This document shows, one piece after another, positions 27,107 through 29,843 of a stretch of 29,843 nt of DNA (its first letter is position 1; each line of letters opens with the position of its first letter). The notes under the pieces are model-generated. The model was not told where the DNA came from. It worked only from the letters and a program-made list of their open reading frames with translations, and searched no databases. Origin of the DNA: an uncultured Pseudomonadota bacterium (GTDB lineage Bacteria; Pseudomonadota; Gammaproteobacteria; Burkholderiales; Rhodocyclaceae); NCBI GenBank assembly GCA_946479855.1, contig CAMLHL010000035.1, positions 1 to 29,843 on the forward strand, in the 5' to 3' direction. The position numbers were made by a program, and so were the translations under genes.

Positions 27107-28256
27107 GATTGCGGTTGAAAACGTCGACATCCTGATCGTCGGCGCCGGCCCGGTCGGCCTGACGCTGCACCTGGCGCTGGCCGCCGGCGGGCAGAAGTCG
27201 CGGCTCCTCGACCGCCGCCCACTCGCCGCCCAGCAAGCCGACCCGCGCGCCCTCGCCCTGTCGCATGGTACCCGCCAGCTGCTCGAACAGATCGACAGCT
27301 GGCCGACCCGCGCCGCGACGCCGATCGAGACCATCCACGTCTCGCAAAAGGACGGCTTCGGCCGCACGCTGATCGACCGCGCCGACTACGCCCTGCCCGC
27401 CCTCGGCTACGTCGTCCGCTACCGCGATCTGGCTGGCGCACTGGCCGCCAACCTGGCGCCCGATGCCGTGCTCGCCGAAGCGGAAATCCTCGATATCCAG
27501 CCGGACGACGATGGCGTCACCGTGTCGCTGCGCCACGCCGGCCAGTTGCGGACCATCCGCAGCAAACTGCTGGTGCACGCCGAAGGCACGCCGGGCGACG
27601 ATCCGGCCGTCGCGGTCAGCGACTACCATCAGCACGCGGTGATCTGCGAAGTCACCCCCGTTTTTGCCGACAGCGCCGGCCACCACAAACGCGCCTGGGA
27701 ACGCTTTACGCCGGACGGCCCGCTCGCCCTGCTGCCGCTCGGCGACGAATACTCCATCGTGTTCACGCTGCCGCCAGCCAAGGCCGATGCAGTCATGGCG
27801 CTCGACGACACCGCCTTCCTCGCCGCCCTGCAAGCCCAGTTCGGCCAGCGCCTGCGTTTCGCCCGACCCGGTCCGCGCAGCCGCTTCCCGCTCGCCCTGC
27901 GCCTGCGCGAGACGCTGGTCAAGGGCAGCGAAGTGTGGATCGGCAACACCGCGCAAACCCTGCACCCGGTCTCCGGCCAGGGCTTCAACCTCGGCATCCG
28001 CGACGCCTGGCAACTGGCCGAAATTTTGCTCAAAACCGGCGTCGACCGTAGCAGTCTGAACCACTACGCCGCCCGCCGACGCCTCGACCGCCGCGGCAGC
28101 GCCTTCTTCACCGATCAGATCGTCCGCACCTTCTCCAACGATTTCGGCCCGCTCAAGCTGGCCCGCGGCCTCGGCCTGCTCGCCCTCGACGTCTTCCCGC
28201 CGGCCCGCCACTTCGTCGCCAAGCGGATGATCTGGGGAGCACGCGCTTGGCCGTGA
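27099..28256 (+). CDS. ubiH: UbiH-family FAD-dependent hydroxylase
   Basis: Flavin monooxygenase of the ubiquinone pathway, hydroxylating the quinone ring. The 385-residue protein has the FAD dinucleotide motif VDILIVGAGPVGLTLHLAL (9-27), the second FAD motif GNTAQTLHPVSGQGFNLGIRDAWQLAE (282-308), and a conserved Arg in YVVRYRDL. The usual middle motif A-D-G reads HAEG (160-163), so an invariant Asp is Glu here. Pairing with pepP points to UbiH; which ring carbon it attacks cannot be read, since many betaproteobacteria use UbiH/UbiM/UbiF relatives with shifted specificity. The stop overlaps the downstream prenyltransferase start by ten bases. A repeat element lies near residues 308-318. Confidence 0.87.
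28024..28051 (+). repeat. Dispersed GTCGACCG element, copy 8 (inside ubiH)
   Basis: TTTT (28024-28027) and AAAA (28032-28035), eight bases apart, then CGTCGACC (28040-28047) and GTAG. In frame it reads K-T-G-V-D-R-S, a third frame relative to the copies in fbp and murU. The core lies in a surface-type loop between helices of UbiH. Confidence 0.6.
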
Positions 28257-29131
28257 ATCCGGGGCGCCTGCAGGCCTGGTTCCTTGCCTGCCGTCCGAAA
28301 ACACTGTCGGTCTCGTTATCACCGGTACTGGTCGGCACCGCCGTCGCCTGGCACGACACGGGCGGCCTGCTCTGGCTGCCGCTGCTCGCCGCCGGGCTCG
28401 GTGCCGCTTTCATCCAGATCGGCACCAACCTGTTCAACGATGTCGGCGACTTCCTGCGCGGCACCGACACGCCGGAACGCCTCGGCCCCAAACGCGCCAC
28501 CGCCGAAGGCTGGCTGACGCCGGGCAAGGTCAAGGCCGGCGCCTGGCTGTGCTTTGCGCTGGCTTTCCTGTGCGGTATCTATCTGGTCGACCACGGCGGC
28601 TGGCCGATCGTCGCCATCGGGCTGGCCTCGCTGGCCGCCGGCTGGGCCTATACCGGCGGCCCGAAACCGATTGCCTACGGCCCACTCGGCGAATTGTTCG
28701 TTTTCGTCTTTTTTGGCCTGGTCGCCGTCGGCGGCAGTTATTACCTGCAGACGCTGAGCCTGACGCCGATGGCGCTGCTCGCCGCCGCACTGGTCGGCAT
28801 CCATGCCGCCGCGGTGATCACCGTCAACAATTACCGCGATCTCGACGGCGACGCCCGCAACGACAAGAACACGCTGGCCGTCCGCCTCGGCCGCCCGGCG
28901 ACCCGCCGGGTTTACGCGGCGGAAATACTCGCCCCCTATGCGCTGCTGCCGCTGCTCGCCGGCCTCGGCTGGCCCGCCGCCTGGCCGCTGCTGTCGCTGC
29001 CCCTGGCTGTGAAACTGATCCGGCGCTTTCATGACGAACCGCCCGGCCCGATCTTCAACAACATCCTCGCCGCCACCGCCGGCCTGCAATTTGTCTTTGC
29101 CCTGCTGTTAACCCTGAGCTTCACGATTTGA
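28247..29131 (+). CDS. UbiA/MenA-type prenyltransferase
   Basis: Integral membrane prenyltransferase attaching an isoprenoid tail to an aromatic acceptor. Both aspartate-rich motifs of the UbiA superfamily are present: NLFNDVGDFLRGTD (61-74) and NNYRDLDGDARNDKNTLAVRLG (about 195-216). The second is MenA-like (E. coli MenA has NNMRDINSDRENGKNTL), so 1,4-dihydroxy-2-naphthoate is a candidate acceptor, giving menaquinone. About eight hydrophobic helices are readable over 294 residues. The start is TTG 28247, placed seven bases after GGAG (28236-28239); GTG 28253 is the alternative. No other men gene is visible here, so the acceptor remains uncertain. It is the last gene of the amgK operon as far as seen. 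Confidence 0.82.
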   Translation: MAVNPGRLQAWFLACRPKTLSVSLSPVLVGTAVAWHDTGGLLWLPLLAAGLGAAFIQIGTNLFNDVGDFLRGTDTPERLGPKRATAEGWLTPGKVKAGAWLCFALAFLCGIYLVDHGGWPIVAIGLASLAAGWAYTGGPKPIAYGPLGELFVFVFFGLVAVGGSYYLQTLSLTPMALLAAALVGIHAAAVITVNNYRDLDGDARNDKNTLAVRLGRPATRRVYAAEILAPYALLPLLAGLGWPAAWPLLSLPLAVKLIRRFHDEPPGPIFNNILAATAGLQFVFALLLTLSFTI

Positions 29132-29155
29132 CTATTTTTTAGGCGCCGACTGGGG

Positions 29156-29161
29156 TAAAAT
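29156..29161 (+). promoter_or_regulatory. -10 element of the dusB promoter
   Basis: TAAAAT followed by GCGCGG, 39 bases before the dusB ATG. TTGACT at 29128-29133 is a good -35 word, but its spacing of 22 bases is too long for sigma-70, so the true -35 is uncertain. A small GCGG/CCGC hairpin lies in the leader. Confidence 0.45.
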
Positions 29162-29200
29162 GCGCGGCTTCCCCGCCTGACCCTTACCCCCCGTACGCCC

Positions 29201-29843
29201 ATGGAATTCGCCGGTTTTCAGCTTCGCAACAATCTGTTCGTCGCGCCCATGGCCGGGGTCACCGATCGTCCCTTCCGCCAGTTGTGCAAGAAACTGGGCG
29301 CCGGGCTGGCGGTCTCCGAAATGGTCACCTCGAACTCGCTGCTCTACGGCAGCGCCAAGACGCTGCGCCGCGCCAACCACACTGGCGAAGTGGCGCCGAT
29401 CTCGGTGCAGATCGCCGGTGCCGACCCGGCCATGATGGCCGAGGCGGCCAAACACAACGTCGATAACGGCGCCCAGATCATCGACATCAACATGGGCTGC
29501 CCGGCCAAGAAGGTCTGCAACGTGATGGCCGGCTCGGCGTTGATGCAGGACGAGCAACTGGTCGGCAAAATCCTCGACGCCGTCGTCGGCGCCGTGCCGG
29601 ACACCCCGGTCACCCTGAAATTCCGTACCGGCTGGAACATCGCCAACAAGAACGCCCCGACCATCGCACGCATCGCCGAGTCGGCCGGCGTCCGCGCCGT
29701 CGCCATCCACGGCCGCACCCGCTGCCAGCAATACACCGGCGAAGCCGAGTACGACACCATCGCCCTGGTCAAGACGCTGATCAGGATTCCGGTCATCGCC
29801 AACGGCGACATCACGACGCCGGAAAAGGCCAAGCACGTGCTCG
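29201..29843 (+). CDS. dusB: tRNA-dihydrouridine synthase B, 3' end missing
   Basis: FMN- and NADPH-dependent reduction of uridine in the tRNA D-loop. The first 214 codons are in the window. The FMN-binding APMAGVTDRPFR is at 15-26. VSEMVTSNSLLYG, with SVQIAGADP at 68-76, follows. The catalytic-cysteine motif INMGCPAKKVC is at 96-106 (Cys100). TLKFRTGW and AIHGRTRCQQYTG follow, then VIANGDI. The DusB subgroup is supported by INMGCPAKKVCN and the N-terminal F-x-L-x-N-N pattern. In related bacteria dusB is followed by fis; the window ends before that can be seen. Confidence 0.95.
   Translation, partial: MEFAGFQLRNNLFVAPMAGVTDRPFRQLCKKLGAGLAVSEMVTSNSLLYGSAKTLRRANHTGEVAPISVQIAGADPAMMAEAAKHNVDNGAQIIDINMGCPAKKVCNVMAGSALMQDEQLVGKILDAVVGAVPDTPVTLKFRTGWNIANKNAPTIARIAESAGVRAVAIHGRTRCQQYTGEAEYDTIALVKTLIRIPVIANGDITTPEKAKHVL

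Overview
This 29.8 kb window looks like ordinary chromosomal DNA from a GC-rich betaproteobacterium, most likely a Rhodocyclaceae/Dechloromonas-type organism. That placement is inferred from protein style, from a form II RuBisCO with its own CbbR, and from the gene neighbourhoods; no rRNA is present to confirm it. Genes are tightly packed. There is no tRNA, rRNA, CRISPR array, phage or recognisable insertion sequence.

Left arm (1-6.4 kb), a dispersed Calvin-cycle locus: fbp (cut by the window edge) is divergent from cbbY across an AT-rich spacer. After a small anchored protein, a YihY/BrkB membrane protein and a TRIC-type channel come cbbM (form II RuBisCO) and cbbR. A textbook triple TNA-N7-TNA CbbR site lies upstream of cbbM. 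CbbM fixes CO2, CbbY probably removes an inhibitory sugar bisphosphate, Fbp feeds the regenerative phase, and CbbR probably controls them.

Middle (6.4-18.4 kb), housekeeping and accessory genes: a DUF3422 protein, purC, a hybrid sensor kinase of visibly lower GC, a DUF2189 membrane protein, prlC, a DUF4124-glutaredoxin protein coupled to xthA, a Crp/Fnr regulator next to a tiny DUF2892 membrane protein, a decayed second copy of that DUF2892 gene, and a secreted cyanophycinase-like peptidase.

Right arm (18.4-29.8 kb), envelope and quinone genes: the conserved lptD-surA-pdxA-rsmA operon on the minus strand. Diverging from it is an overlapping plus-strand operon amgK-murU-pepP-ubiH-prenyltransferase (MurNAc recycling, aminopeptidase, quinone biosynthesis). 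dusB begins at the right edge.

The most unusual signal is not a gene. A DNA element made of a GGTCGACCGTAG core plus two short A/T tracts, usually one helical turn apart, occurs about eight times, in both orientations, in spacers and inside unrelated coding sequences in different reading frames. Its layout resembles the DNA uptake sequences of Pasteurellaceae. I know of no such element described for this group; its function is open.
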